A stretch of 64,000 nt of DNA, taken from Agrilutibacter niabensis. Lineage in GTDB: Bacteria > Pseudomonadota > Gammaproteobacteria > Xanthomonadales > Xanthomonadaceae. The translations under genes were made by a program, and so were the position numbers. The DNA lies in assembly GCF_042657165.1 (NCBI RefSeq), contig NZ_JBHSNJ010000012.1:744001-808000 (forward strand), read 5' to 3'. Below the pieces are notes generated by a model. That model had not been told where the DNA came from, made no database searches, and was given only the letters and a program-made list of their open reading frames with translations. Below, piece by piece: positions 33,098 to 41,775 of this stretch; positions within the stretch are counted from its first letter, which is position 1; the number at the start of each line of letters is the position of its first letter.

Positions 33098-33607
33098 TCA
33101 GGAGACCGGAGTGGAGCGGGTCTTGCGCGCCGCGGGCTTCTTCACGGCCTTGGCTGTTTTCCTGGGGGCGGCCTTGCCGCCCTGCTTGCGCAGTTCGGCG
33201 GTGAGGGTGTCGACCTTGCGGGTGAGTTCGGCGAGGTCGTCGCGTCCCGGCACGCCGAGCTTGATCAGCGCGCGCTGGACGCGGTCTTCGAAGACCTTTT
33301 CGAGGCGATCCCAGGTGTCGGTCGCGCGTTCGCGGGCCTGGCCCACCTTGTTCTCGACCGCACCGCGCACGGCATCGGCCTGGCCACCCGCGAACTTGAG
33401 CGCGTTCTTCTCAAGCTTCAGGCCTTCCTTGATCAGGGCTTCGAACAGCTTGGTGCCTTCGGTCTGCGCGCGGCTGAAGGCGCCGACGCCGGCCAGCCAC
33501 ACCTGCTGTGCGGATTCGCTCAGCGTCCTCGAGAGCTGTTCGGCCTGCTGCGCACTGGCCTTGGAGGTGCGGGCGGACTTCTTCGCGGTCTTCTTGAACT
33601 TGGCCAT
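33098..33607 (-). CDS. Phasin family protein (PHA granule-associated, PhaI/PhaF type)
   Basis: 169 residues. An amphipathic helical core (QQVWLAGVGAFSRAQTEGTK, LFEALIKEGLKLEKNA) is followed by VEDRVQRAL-like helices with a heptad pattern, and a lysine-alanine-proline tail (APRKTAKAVKKPAARKT) like the DNA-binding end of PhaF. Phasins coat polyhydroxyalkanoate granules and help partition them. The PHA synthase genes are in this same window near 51.6-53.7 kb, not adjacent. The gene has its own terminator and appears monocistronic. The ATG is at 33607, after a GGGA motif on the minus strand. Confidence 0.82.
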   Translation of the reverse strand: MAKFKKTAKKSARTSKASAQQAEQLSRTLSESAQQVWLAGVGAFSRAQTEGTKLFEALIKEGLKLEKNALKFAGGQADAVRGAVENKVGQARERATDTWDRLEKVFEDRVQRALIKLGVPGRDDLAELTRKVDTLTAELRKQGGKAAPRKTAKAVKKPAARKTRSTPVS

Positions 33608-33738
33608 GGCTCGTTCCCTGATGGGAGGTGGGTGATGGCACCAAGATCGCGGCGTTGTCTAGAGTTTTCACACCAAGACTAGCGGCGATGGCACGGAATC
33701 GCCCAGCTCCCGTGCGGGTCCGTTGCCGGCTGCGACGA

Positions 33739-34983
33739 TCAGTGCGCTTGGCGCGCGGCGACCATTGCGTCGATGTCTTCGAGCGCGCGATGCAGGCGCG
33801 CGGTGGTTTCCGTCTTTCGCGGCCGGGGCTTGAGGCCGTCGAGGATGGAACGGCCGGCATCGCCGGCGATGTCTTCGCGTAAGCGCAGGCCGTGCGCGGT
33901 GAGTACCGGTGCGAGCGTGGCCGCGCGGTCGCGCAGGTCCGCCATGACGTTGCGGTAAGCGATCTCGGCGATGCGCTGGCGATTGGCGAAGCTGAAGGCG
34001 TTGCTGAAGAACAGTTCGCCGTCCTGCGCATTGGGCTCGAAGATCAGCTGGTCGATGTCCGGGAACTGCTGCTGGTACTTGACCAGTCCGATCTGTATGC
34101 GCGATTGCAGCAGGGTGCGGAACGTCTGGGACAGCACCGCGGGCAGCCCGCCGGCGGCGAGGCGGCCGGCATTCGCCTGCGCCAGGCCGGCGTCGGCGCC
34201 GGAGTTGAACGGCACCAGTGGATTCACGCCGAGCATCAGGTCGATCCCGCGCTCCAGCACTACCGAGGCATGCATGGTGCGGCGCAGGGCGCCATCGACG
34301 AAATGGCGGCCGCGCACCTCCACCGGCGGATACAGGCCAGGCAGGGCGGCGCTGGCCTGGATGGCCTGGGAAATGGGCACGTCGTTCCACTGGTCGCCGC
34401 CGAAGCGCACGGCCTCGCCGCTGTCGAGGTCGACGGCGATGACGAACAGGCGGGCTTCGAGCTCGCGGAAATCGTTGGTGCGGCCGCGGCGCGTGAACAC
34501 GTCGCGCAGGAAGTGCTCGACCTCGGCGTTGTCGAACAGTCCGGTCGGGACCAGCCCGCCGAAGCGGGTAAGGAAGTCCGGCCACTGCAGGTCGCCCGGC
34601 GAGAACAGCAGCTCGCGCCACCAGTCGGCGGCCAGGCGCGGCAGGCTCGCGGCGCGCCGCATGTATTCGAAGAAGGCCGGACGCATGAACGCTTCCGGCC
34701 GGAATTGCACGTCGTCGCTGTCGCCGGTGAGGAAGATGCGGCACATTTCCTCCGTGCCGATCCGGTTGGCGAGGCCCGCGGCGAGGAAGGCGCCGCTGCT
34801 GACGCCGACGTAGCAATCCAGGCGCGACAGGTCGAGGCCTTCGATCGCTTCGTCCAGTGCACGCAGGGCGCCGAGTTCGTACATCCCGCCGATCGGTCCG
34901 CCTCCGGCTACGGCAAGGCCGATGCGGGGCGGGGTCGTGCCGGATTTGGCGACCCGTTGGCGGGCGGTGTGGAAGGACAGCAT
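33739..34983 (-). CDS. Patatin-like phospholipase
   Basis: 414 residues. The patatin hydrolase signature is complete: oxyanion-hole glycines GLAVAGGGPIGGMYELGAL, the nucleophile elbow GVSSG (GxSxG) and the catalytic aspartate in FVDGALRR. A large helical insert between them (EEMCRIFLTGDS onward) and the C-terminal helices are family features. It has no signal peptide, so action at the inner leaflet or in the cytoplasm is expected. A TesA-like acyl hydrolase activity on phospholipids or storage lipid is inferred. Start 34983 is chosen because upstream codons to 35067 look non-coding. It faces the hypothetical gene at 35102 across about 120 bases. Confidence 0.88.
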   Translation of the reverse strand: MLSFHTARQRVAKSGTTPPRIGLAVAGGGPIGGMYELGALRALDEAIEGLDLSRLDCYVGVSSGAFLAAGLANRIGTEEMCRIFLTGDSDDVQFRPEAFMRPAFFEYMRRAASLPRLAADWWRELLFSPGDLQWPDFLTRFGGLVPTGLFDNAEVEHFLRDVFTRRGRTNDFRELEARLFVIAVDLDSGEAVRFGGDQWNDVPISQAIQASAALPGLYPPVEVRGRHFVDGALRRTMHASVVLERGIDLMLGVNPLVPFNSGADAGLAQANAGRLAAGGLPAVLSQTFRTLLQSRIQIGLVKYQQQFPDIDQLIFEPNAQDGELFFSNAFSFANRQRIAEIAYRNVMADLRDRAATLAPVLTAHGLRLREDIAGDAGRSILDGLKPRPRKTETTARLHRALEDIDAMVAARQAH

Positions 34984-35101
34984 GCGTTCGGGTATGGACC
35001 GGGTCGGGCGAGTGTAGCCGACCGCCCGGATGCGAAACGCGACGGTCAGTCGGTTTGCGGCGTCCATTGCGTTGGGTGATAGCGGCCCCGATCATCCGCC
35101 C

Positions 35102-35827
35102 ATGTCACGGACAAGCGACCTATCCAGGCGCCTGGGCTGCCTGCTGACCCGGCACCAGGCTTTGCACGATCCCAGCCGCGAGCCGCGCAACGGCCTGCGC
35201 TGGCTGCCGGAGGTGCGGCGCTGGCAGGCGGAGCGCCTGGAGGCCAGCTTCGACCGGTTCCTGCGCGACCCGCGCCGTCGCCCGGCGGCGCAGTTCTTTC
35301 TCAGCGATGTCTACAACGACCGCGATTTCAGCCGCCGCGACGCCGATATCGCGCGGGTGCTGCCGATGATGCAGCGCCTGCTGCCTGGCGCCTTGCTGGG
35401 GACGCTGTCCCACGCCATCGAACTGGGGCTGCTCACGCATGCCTTCGACCTGCGGCTGGCGCACGTCCTGGAGACGCGTGCACTCCGCCGCAGCAAACTG
35501 GATGCCGTCCTCTACGCGCGGACCTATCGCGAAGCCGGATTGCCGCGCCTGCGCCGCCACCAGATCGACCTGATCGCGAGCGTGGGCGTCGGGCTGGCCG
35601 GCGCGCTGCGCATGCCCGGCGTGGCGATGCTGCTCAAGCTGTCGCGCAGCCCGGCGCGTGCCGCGGGGGTGGCGGAATTGCAGGGTTTCCTCGAACGAGG
35701 CTTCGCAGCGTTCGCTGGGCTGGGCGATGCCCGCAGTTTCATCGGCGAGATCGAGGCCGACGAGCGCGATGTGTACCGGCGCCTGTTCGAAGGCGACCCG
35801 GATCCGTTCCGGGGCAGCATGGTGTAG
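35102..35827 (+). CDS. Conserved hypothetical protein with FFLSDVYNDRDFSRRD motif
   Basis: 241 residues, soluble, helical, with no named family recognised. The stretch RRPAAQFFLSDVYNDRDFSR resembles a conserved uncharacterised proteobacterial family with an FFL-D-Y-xxRDF block. The ending (LQGFLERGFAAFAGLGDARSF) fits the same group. It contains no signal peptide, membrane helix or catalytic motif that I can name. It begins divergently from the patatin gene, and the in-frame start at 35030 is rejected because it lengthens into the divergent spacer. Its 3' end is 31 bases from a convergent lipoprotein gene. Confidence 0.7.
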   Translation: MSRTSDLSRRLGCLLTRHQALHDPSREPRNGLRWLPEVRRWQAERLEASFDRFLRDPRRRPAAQFFLSDVYNDRDFSRRDADIARVLPMMQRLLPGALLGTLSHAIELGLLTHAFDLRLAHVLETRALRRSKLDAVLYARTYREAGLPRLRRHQIDLIASVGVGLAGALRMPGVAMLLKLSRSPARAAGVAELQGFLERGFAAFAGLGDARSFIGEIEADERDVYRRLFEGDPDPFRGSMV

Positions 35828-35857
35828 CAGGAACGGGTCAGCGAGAACGTCCGCCGG

Positions 35858-36265
35858 TCAGCTGCGTTCCTTCCTGCATTCAAGCGTGGGTTGTCCCACC
35901 TGGGTCAGGTTGACCTTGCCGGGACGGCTCCAGAACTCGTTGCCCGCCGCGTCGGCGAAGCGCGCGCCGTCCTCGTTCGCCATCGACTTCAGCGTGAGCG
36001 TCCGCTCGGGCGTCTGCAGCGTGATCGATTCCAGCGAGGCGTCGTCGAAATGCGTGGACACCGCGACCTCGCCGCAGCGCCAGCGGGTCACCGCCATGGC
36101 ATCGCGGCCATGTTCGGCGCGCGCGGGCGGAGCCGTCGCCGCATCATCGGCGGGCGCGGCGATTCCCTGCTGCCCGGAAGGGCTGCAGGCACCCAACGAC
36201 AGCATGAGCACACAGGCTGCTACGACGGAGCAGGCCAGCGCAGGTAAAGAACGGAACGTCGTCAT
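35858..36265 (-). CDS. MliC-like lipoprotein (C-type lysozyme inhibitor fold)
   Basis: 135 residues. Lipoprotein signal with lipobox LGAC, a low-complexity linker, then a small beta-barrel domain: TRWRCGEVAVSTHFDDASLE, TLTLKSMANEDGARFADAAG, NEFWSRPGKVNL, and a final cysteine in PTLEC. The cysteine pair and the S-x-x-GARF-x-x-FW pattern match the MliC/PliC family of periplasmic inhibitors that protect peptidoglycan from c-type lysozyme. The key inhibitory serine in MliC lies in the SASGARY loop; here the loop reads SMANEDGARF, so activity may differ. It is a single gene convergent with the hypothetical gene upstream. Confidence 0.72.
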   Translation of the reverse strand: MTTFRSLPALACSVVAACVLMLSLGACSPSGQQGIAAPADDAATAPPARAEHGRDAMAVTRWRCGEVAVSTHFDDASLESITLQTPERTLTLKSMANEDGARFADAAGNEFWSRPGKVNLTQVGQPTLECRKERS

Positions 36266-36369
36266 GCCGTCACCCGGAAAATGGACCGACGCAGGCTACA
36301 CCTGCGCCGATCGGTATCGTGCCCGGCTTGCGTGAGCACGGTCACACTGCGACAACAGCACGCCAACCG

Positions 36370-38145
36370 TTAAGGCATCCGGTCCGTGCGCAGGACGGGG
36401 TAGGCGTTGTACGACGCGTCCCAGGACGAGTGCAGGCGTGCAAAGAATTCCAATCGGGCGGAGGGCTGCTTCGCGAAATCGGCATCGTCCTTCAGACGCT
36501 GTTCGAAGCGCGCCTTGAGCGACGGGTCCCTGGCCAGCATTTCCCGCGCGACTTCCTCGGCGACGTAGTCCTCCATGTACTCCTTACGTTCGAACGCAGT
36601 GTTGAACTCGCCCCAGGCGACCAGCGCATCGGGTGCCTGCGGCTCGAGCAGCGACATCACCAGCCGCGCCTTTGCCTGCGCGATCGGCACGAACAGGGCG
36701 CCTGCGGCGAGGCTGCGACGTTCCGGCTTCCATTCACCGGTGAGCGCGAGGGTCTGGTGGCCTTCGAACGATTGCGTCGAGAACGAGGCCTTGTCCGCCC
36801 GGAATACGGCGTGCTCCGATTCGCCAAGGGCTGCTTCGAGCCGGCGGAACCCGATGCCGTGCTGCTGGAGTTTCGCGGCCACCCAGGCGGCATGCGCGGC
36901 CGGGACCAGATAGCCGGCGCGCGGCGCATCCACGACGTGGTTCGGAACGATCTCATCACGCAGCGGGATGTTCCAGACCTGGGGCCTGGTCTCGTCGTAA
37001 CGCGTCATCAGCGCGCCGGAGATCTCCGAAGGCGTGCGCGTGTATTCGTAGCCCTGGAAGGCGATCGTGCGCGCCTCGGCGGTGGCCTTGTAGTCCAGCG
37101 CGACCGCTTGGCCAGCGAGTTTCGACGCGCGTTCGTCGGCGGCGCGCTCCTGCTGCAGCCAGTCCTTGCCGTGTGCGGCAACCAGTTCGGCCGCCGCCAG
37201 CACGGTGTTGCGGGTAACCCGGACACGGGTCGGATAGTCCTTCCACGAATGGGTCTCCACCAGCATGCCCAGGCGGTTGCGCTGGGAGAAATAGCTTTGC
37301 GAGAAGCGCGGTTGCGCGACGCCGTGTTCGAAACCCGAGGCCGGGTTGTCGTTCTCCACGAAGGAGGGGTAGAACGGCAGCGGCAGCGATCCCTGTTTCG
37401 CCAGGCGCGCGATCACGCCGTCGCGCCAGGCCTTGCCGATCCCGCGCAGGGGCTCATCCCCGCCTTCGGTCGGTTCGACCATGATCGAGACGTCGTGCTG
37501 GAACTTCGCGCCGTCGGTGACGTGCAGGTCCATCATCGCCAGCGGATCCCATTCGTTCACCAGCCGCAGCATCGCCTGCATTTCCGGCGTGTCGGCTTTC
37601 ATGTAGTCGCGGTTGAGGTTGTAGTTCTGGGCAGTGGTGCGCCAGCCCATTTCCTCGGGACCGCGCTGGTTCGGACGATTCCACGCGGCGAAGCGCTCGT
37701 GGCCATCGACGTTGAACACCGGTACGAACAACAGCACCAGCTTGTCGAGCGGATTGCCGGCCTGCCTGCGCTCCAGCAGTTCGCGCAGCAGCAGGAAGCC
37801 GGCGTCTTTGCCGTCGATCTCGCCAGCATGGATGCCGCCCTGCACGAGCAGCACCGGCAGTCCGGCTTCGCGCGCGGCCTGGGGCTGCAATGCGCCGCCG
37901 GTGCTGACCGCCATGGCCTTCATCGGCCGGCCTTCCGGCGTCGTGCCGAAATCGAAGCAGCGCACGGCGTCGGGATAGCGCTGCTGGAATGCGCTGCAAA
38001 GCGCGATCACCTCGTCATAGCGGCCGGTCCTGAGGAAGCCGCTGCGCTCGGAAACCGTGGTGAGGTCGGGGGGCGCGGCCTGGGCGGAGGCATTCGTATT
38101 CGTTACGGCGGCAAGGCAGGCGGCAAGCACTAGGGTGCGGAGCAT
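36370..38145 (-). CDS. Secreted M14 family zinc carboxypeptidase
   Basis: 591 residues with an N-terminal signal peptide (TLVLAACLAAVTNTNASAQA), so it is exported to the periplasm or outside. The M14 zinc site is visible: H-x-x-E in GGIHAGEIDG (about residues 101-110) and the third ligand in MMDLHVTDG. LVETHSWKDY corresponds to the later conserved block. It is longer than classical carboxypeptidases, with an extra C-terminal beta-rich domain, as in many Xanthomonadaceae M14 proteins. It probably trims peptides or peptidoglycan stem peptides; the substrate is unknown. The ATG at 38145 gives a clean signal peptide. Confidence 0.88.
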   Translation of the reverse strand: MLRTLVLAACLAAVTNTNASAQAAPPDLTTVSERSGFLRTGRYDEVIALCSAFQQRYPDAVRCFDFGTTPEGRPMKAMAVSTGGALQPQAAREAGLPVLLVQGGIHAGEIDGKDAGFLLLRELLERRQAGNPLDKLVLLFVPVFNVDGHERFAAWNRPNQRGPEEMGWRTTAQNYNLNRDYMKADTPEMQAMLRLVNEWDPLAMMDLHVTDGAKFQHDVSIMVEPTEGGDEPLRGIGKAWRDGVIARLAKQGSLPLPFYPSFVENDNPASGFEHGVAQPRFSQSYFSQRNRLGMLVETHSWKDYPTRVRVTRNTVLAAAELVAAHGKDWLQQERAADERASKLAGQAVALDYKATAEARTIAFQGYEYTRTPSEISGALMTRYDETRPQVWNIPLRDEIVPNHVVDAPRAGYLVPAAHAAWVAAKLQQHGIGFRRLEAALGESEHAVFRADKASFSTQSFEGHQTLALTGEWKPERRSLAAGALFVPIAQAKARLVMSLLEPQAPDALVAWGEFNTAFERKEYMEDYVAEEVAREMLARDPSLKARFEQRLKDDADFAKQPSARLEFFARLHSSWDASYNAYPVLRTDRMP

Positions 38146-38318
38146 TGGTCGGGTTCGCAGTCGAGGTACAGAGGGATGCCGGAGATGGCAGCGTGCGATC
38201 TTAACGGGACGCGGCATCCGGACAGTCACGCCCCGGCTCTTCTCCTGCAGGCGTTGTGGCAGCAGTCGCCAAGGCCGCTGCGTGCGATCATCAGCGGACC
38301 GCCTTTCGGAGACGCTGA

Positions 38319-38957
38319 ATGTATTCGCTCTATTACGCCCCCGGCGCCGCCAGCATGGTCGTCCATTGGCTCTTGATCGAACTTGGCGTCCCGCACGAAC
38401 TGCGGCTGGTCGACACCAAGTCGGGGCAGCAGAAATCGTCCGAGTACCTTGCCCTCAATCCCAACGGCGTGGTGCCGACACTCATCGACGACGACGACGG
38501 CGCGCCGCGCTTCGAATGCGCCGCAATGGTGGCGATGCTCGCAGAGCGTCATGCCGTTGGCGGACTGGCGCCCGCGCCGGGCGACCCGCTGCGCGCGCAG
38601 TACCTGCAATGGATGTTCCACCTTGCCAACGCGGTGCAGCCGCTGTTCCGAATCTGGTGGTATCCGCACGAAGTCGCCGGTGCGGCCAACGAGGAGCTGG
38701 CGCGCGAGGCCGTCCAGCCGCGGATCGAGGCCGCATGGGATCGGCTCGACACGCACCTGGGGGCGCACGGCCCGTACCTGCTGGGCGACCACGTCAGCGC
38801 CGCCGATTTCTACCTGACGATGCTGATGCGCTGGTCGCGCAACATGCCCCAGCCGGCGACCACCTGGCCGCACCTGGCGGCATTGGCCCAGCGGATGAAG
38901 ACCCGGCCCTCGTTTGCCACCCTGTACGAGCGGGAAGGACTCACCGAGTGGGCCTGA
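38319..38957 (+). CDS. Glutathione S-transferase family protein
   Basis: 212 residues, cytosolic. The thioredoxin-like N-terminal domain starts MYSLYYAPGAASMVVHWLLI, with an active-site serine (GAAS) as in bacterial beta/theta-type enzymes, and contains LNPNGVVPTLIDDDD, the cis-proline region that binds glutathione. The helical C-terminal domain includes HLGAHGPYLLGDHVSAADFY, the N-capping motif, which is a strong family marker. A detoxification or stereospecific isomerase role is possible; no substrate can be assigned. A terminator follows at 39029. Confidence 0.88.
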   Translation: MYSLYYAPGAASMVVHWLLIELGVPHELRLVDTKSGQQKSSEYLALNPNGVVPTLIDDDDGAPRFECAAMVAMLAERHAVGGLAPAPGDPLRAQYLQWMFHLANAVQPLFRIWWYPHEVAGAANEELAREAVQPRIEAAWDRLDTHLGAHGPYLLGDHVSAADFYLTMLMRWSRNMPQPATTWPHLAALAQRMKTRPSFATLYEREGLTEWA

Positions 38958-39028
38958 AGCCCTGAGCGGCCGAGCGTGCCGCCTTCCCCGGATCCCGGCC
39001 GTCGCGGCAGTGTTACCCTGCGGCCTGC

Positions 39029-39055
39029 CGGCGGGGCTTGCTCCGCCGTTTTCTT
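39029..39055 (+). terminator. Likely terminator between gst and the POT transporter gene
   Basis: CGGCGG (39029-39034) pairs with CCGCCG (39043-39048) around an eight-base loop and is followed by TTTTCTT. The stem is short but GC-only. Confidence 0.5.
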
Positions 39056-39105
39056 GACCTAACGAGGCAGCTGGACTCCGCGTCCGGCATGAACCCCGCG
39101 ATCCC

Positions 39106-40671
39106 ATGACAGCCAGCATCGAAACCGCCGCAGCCTCCGGAAAACTCCCCCGCCAGATTCCCTACATCATCGGCAACGAGGCCTGCGAACGCTTCGGCTT
39201 CTACGGGATGCGCAACATCCTCACACCGTTCCTGGTGTCCTCGCTGTTGATGTACATCGCCTCGCAGGGCGAGCGCGAGCACATGGCGAAGGACGTGTTC
39301 CACACCTTCGTGATCGGCGTTTACTTCTTCCCGCTGCTGGGCGGCTGGATCTCCGACCGCTTCTTCGGCAAGTACAACACCATCCTCTGGCTGTCGCTGG
39401 TGTACGTGCTGGGCTTTGTCTGCCTGTCGTTGTTCGTCAACAACACGACGGGCTTTTACACGGGCATGCTGTTGATCGCACTTGGATCGGGCGGCATCAA
39501 GCCATTGGTCTCCGCCTTCGTTGGCGACCAGTTCGACCAGAGCAACAAGGGCAAGGCCAAGGTCGTCTACGACGCGTTCTACTGGACCATCAACTTCGGC
39601 AGCTTCTTCGCCTCGCTGCTGATGCCGATCTTCCTGCGCAACTACGGTCCGGCCGTGGCATTCGGCATTCCCGGCGCGCTGATGTTCCTTGCCGTGGTGA
39701 TCTTCTGGGCGGGCCGCAACAAGTACACGCATGTACCGGCGGCACCGCCGAACCCGGATTCGTTCCTCAACGTCGTGCGCACCGCCCTTCTGGCCCGCGC
39801 GCCGGGGCAGGGGCGCACCGGCCTGGTGATCGCGCTGCTCGGCGCGGTGCTGGCGGTGGCCGCTGTCGGGCTGTGGCTGGGGGGCACGCTTGAGTTCGTG
39901 CCTGCGTTCTGCCTCGCGCTGGTCCTGGTGATGGCGTTCGGCGGCATGGGCGCGTCCTTGCAGCTCGAACGCGCCCGTGGGGCGCATCCGGATGAAGCCG
40001 TCGACGGCGTGCGCGCGGTATTGCGCATCCTGATCGTGTTCGCACTGGTCACCCCGTTCTGGTCGCTGTTCGACCAGAAGGCGTCCACGTGGGTGATCCA
40101 GGGCGGGCTGATGACCAAGCCGGAGTGGTTCCAGGCCGCGCAGATGCAGGCGTTGAACCCGGCGTTGGTGATGCTGATCATCCCCTTCAACAATCTGGTG
40201 CTGTACCCGCTGCTGCGCCGGGCCGGCATCGAGCCGACCCCGCTGCGCCGCATGGGCACGGGTATCGCGTTCTCCGGAGTGGCCTGGATCGTCGCCGGCT
40301 GCCTGCAACTGGCGATCGACGGCGGCGATCCGGTATCGATCGTGTGGCAGGTGTTGCCCTACGCCCTGCTGACGATGGGTGAAGTGCTGGTTTCCGCGAC
40401 GGGCCTCGAATTCGCCTACAGCCAGGCGCCGCAGTCGATGAAAGGCACGATCATGAGTTTCTGGATGCTGTCGGTGACCGTCGGCAACCTCTGGGTGCTG
40501 CTCAGCAACGCGGCGGTACGCAATGAAGGCGTGATTTCCAATATCGCGCAGACGGGCCTGAGCGAAACCGCTTTCCTCATGTTCTTCTTCGCCGGATTCG
40601 CCATGCTGGCGGCATTGGTGTTCGCGCTCTACGCGCGCCGTTACCCGATGCAGGACCATTACCGCGCCTGA
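39106..40671 (+). CDS. Proton-dependent oligopeptide transporter (POT/PTR2 family)
   Basis: Inner-membrane symporter importing di- and tripeptides with protons. 521 residues with 12-14 predicted helices. The POT hallmark EACERFGFYGMRNIL (E-x-x-E-R-F-x-Y/F-Y/F-G) lies at about 24-38, and the PTR2 signature region FLQNNxxxG is represented by LFVNNTTGFYTGMLLIALGS. GGIKPLVSAFVGDQFDQ and FYWTINFGSFFASLLMP are the conserved N-domain blocks. The ATG is preceded by about 150 bases from the gst stop, containing a terminator, so it is transcribed on its own. The following rhomboid gene is only 49 bases away and may be co-transcribed. Confidence 0.93.
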   Translation: MTASIETAAASGKLPRQIPYIIGNEACERFGFYGMRNILTPFLVSSLLMYIASQGEREHMAKDVFHTFVIGVYFFPLLGGWISDRFFGKYNTILWLSLVYVLGFVCLSLFVNNTTGFYTGMLLIALGSGGIKPLVSAFVGDQFDQSNKGKAKVVYDAFYWTINFGSFFASLLMPIFLRNYGPAVAFGIPGALMFLAVVIFWAGRNKYTHVPAAPPNPDSFLNVVRTALLARAPGQGRTGLVIALLGAVLAVAAVGLWLGGTLEFVPAFCLALVLVMAFGGMGASLQLERARGAHPDEAVDGVRAVLRILIVFALVTPFWSLFDQKASTWVIQGGLMTKPEWFQAAQMQALNPALVMLIIPFNNLVLYPLLRRAGIEPTPLRRMGTGIAFSGVAWIVAGCLQLAIDGGDPVSIVWQVLPYALLTMGEVLVSATGLEFAYSQAPQSMKGTIMSFWMLSVTVGNLWVLLSNAAVRNEGVISNIAQTGLSETAFLMFFFAGFAMLAALVFALYARRYPMQDHYRA

Positions 40672-40720
40672 CCCCAGGTGAAGCGCGCGAACTGAAGCTG
40701 GAACGAGGATCGACCGAGCA

Positions 40721-41323
40721 ATGCTGACCATCATCCTGATCGCCACGACCGTGGTGGTCTCGTGGCAGGCCTTCGAACGGCCCGCACTCCTGCAGCGCCT
40801 GATCCTGTGGCCGCCGGCGATCGACAAGAGCAGGCAGTTCGACCGCCTGCTCACGCACGGCTTCATCCACGCGGACTGGTCGCACCTGCTGTTCAACATG
40901 ATCACGCTGTACTTCTTCGGCCGCGTGGTCGAGCGGGTGATGACGCAGGTGATCGGTCCGGTCGGCTACCTGCTGTTCTACCTGTCGGCGATAGTGGTGG
41001 CGATCCTGCCCACCTACATGCAGCATCGCCACGACGCGCGCTACAGCAGCCTGGGCGCCTCCGGCGGCGTGTCGGCGGTGCTGTTCGCCTCGATCATGCT
41101 CGACCCGTGGATGTGGATCATGGTGCCGCTGCCGGTGCCCGGGTTCCTGTATGCGATCGGCTACGTCGCGTATTCGTTCTGGAAGGACCGCCAGGGCGGC
41201 GGCAACGTCAATCACAGCGCGCACCTGTCAGGTGCCGCCTATGGCGTGATGTTCATGTTGCTGATGGAGCCGGGCGTGCTGCAGTCGTTCCTGCAGCGCC
41301 TGATGAATCCTCGGTTCCTCTGA
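40721..41323 (+). CDS. Rhomboid family intramembrane serine protease
   Basis: Cleaves membrane helices within the bilayer. 200 residues with about six helices, the basic bacterial rhomboid core. The catalytic serine lies in LGASGGVSAVL (GxSG) and the catalytic histidine in NHSAHLSGAAYG; HADWSHLLFNMITLYFFG is the N-terminal conserved H-x-x-x-HLxxN block. ATG 40721 follows the transporter by 49 bases. No dedicated substrate is evident; a GlyGly-CTERM rhombosortase role is not supported by context here. The protein has no extra domain. Confidence 0.92.
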   Translation: MLTIILIATTVVVSWQAFERPALLQRLILWPPAIDKSRQFDRLLTHGFIHADWSHLLFNMITLYFFGRVVERVMTQVIGPVGYLLFYLSAIVVAILPTYMQHRHDARYSSLGASGGVSAVLFASIMLDPWMWIMVPLPVPGFLYAIGYVAYSFWKDRQGGGNVNHSAHLSGAAYGVMFMLLMEPGVLQSFLQRLMNPRFL

Positions 41324-41351
41324 AGCAGTCCCCGGGGAGTCGCGACGTCGC

Positions 41352-41549
41352 TTACGCCGCGAAGCGCACCCGCGACGACGTGCCCGGTTCAGCCGCGCCA
41401 TAGGCCGCAAACAGGCGCGACTGGATGGCGGCATCGATGGCGGCGAGCTCGTCCGCGTTGGCGTCCGGCTGGTTGCTCAGCTCGAGATAGCAATGCATCA
41501 GGGCGTCGTCGCTGAGCTTGTCGTAGGAATCGGAATTCGCCTTGGCCAT
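41352..41549 (-). CDS. Small hypothetical acidic protein
   Basis: 65 residues, MAKANSDSYDKLSDDALMHC onward, ending SSRVRFAA. It has two helices and a net acidic middle (ANADELAAIDAAIQ). No family recognised. GGGAG lies at good spacing before the start codon at 41549, which supports translation; the longer frame to 41732 lacks one. It is convergent with the rhomboid gene (28 bases between stops) and divergent from the histone-like gene. Confidence 0.6.
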   Translation of the reverse strand: MAKANSDSYDKLSDDALMHCYLELSNQPDANADELAAIDAAIQSRLFAAYGAAEPGTSSRVRFAA

Positions 41550-41775
41550 GGCGGTTTCTCCCTCGGGTTTGAAGAAACAAGTCAGCTTCCGTGCCAGTTG
41601 CGGGCCGCTGCCCTGTGGGTGCGTGGTGATCTCCAGCGCCACCAGCCTCCCATCCAACGCAGTCGGATGACGCGTGCGGTCACGACGATCACCCGACATG
41701 AATGCCGTCCGTGTTATCCGTCCAAGGCGCAAGGGCGCTGGTCAGACGCGCCTGCACGTGGACCACGGAGGCAGC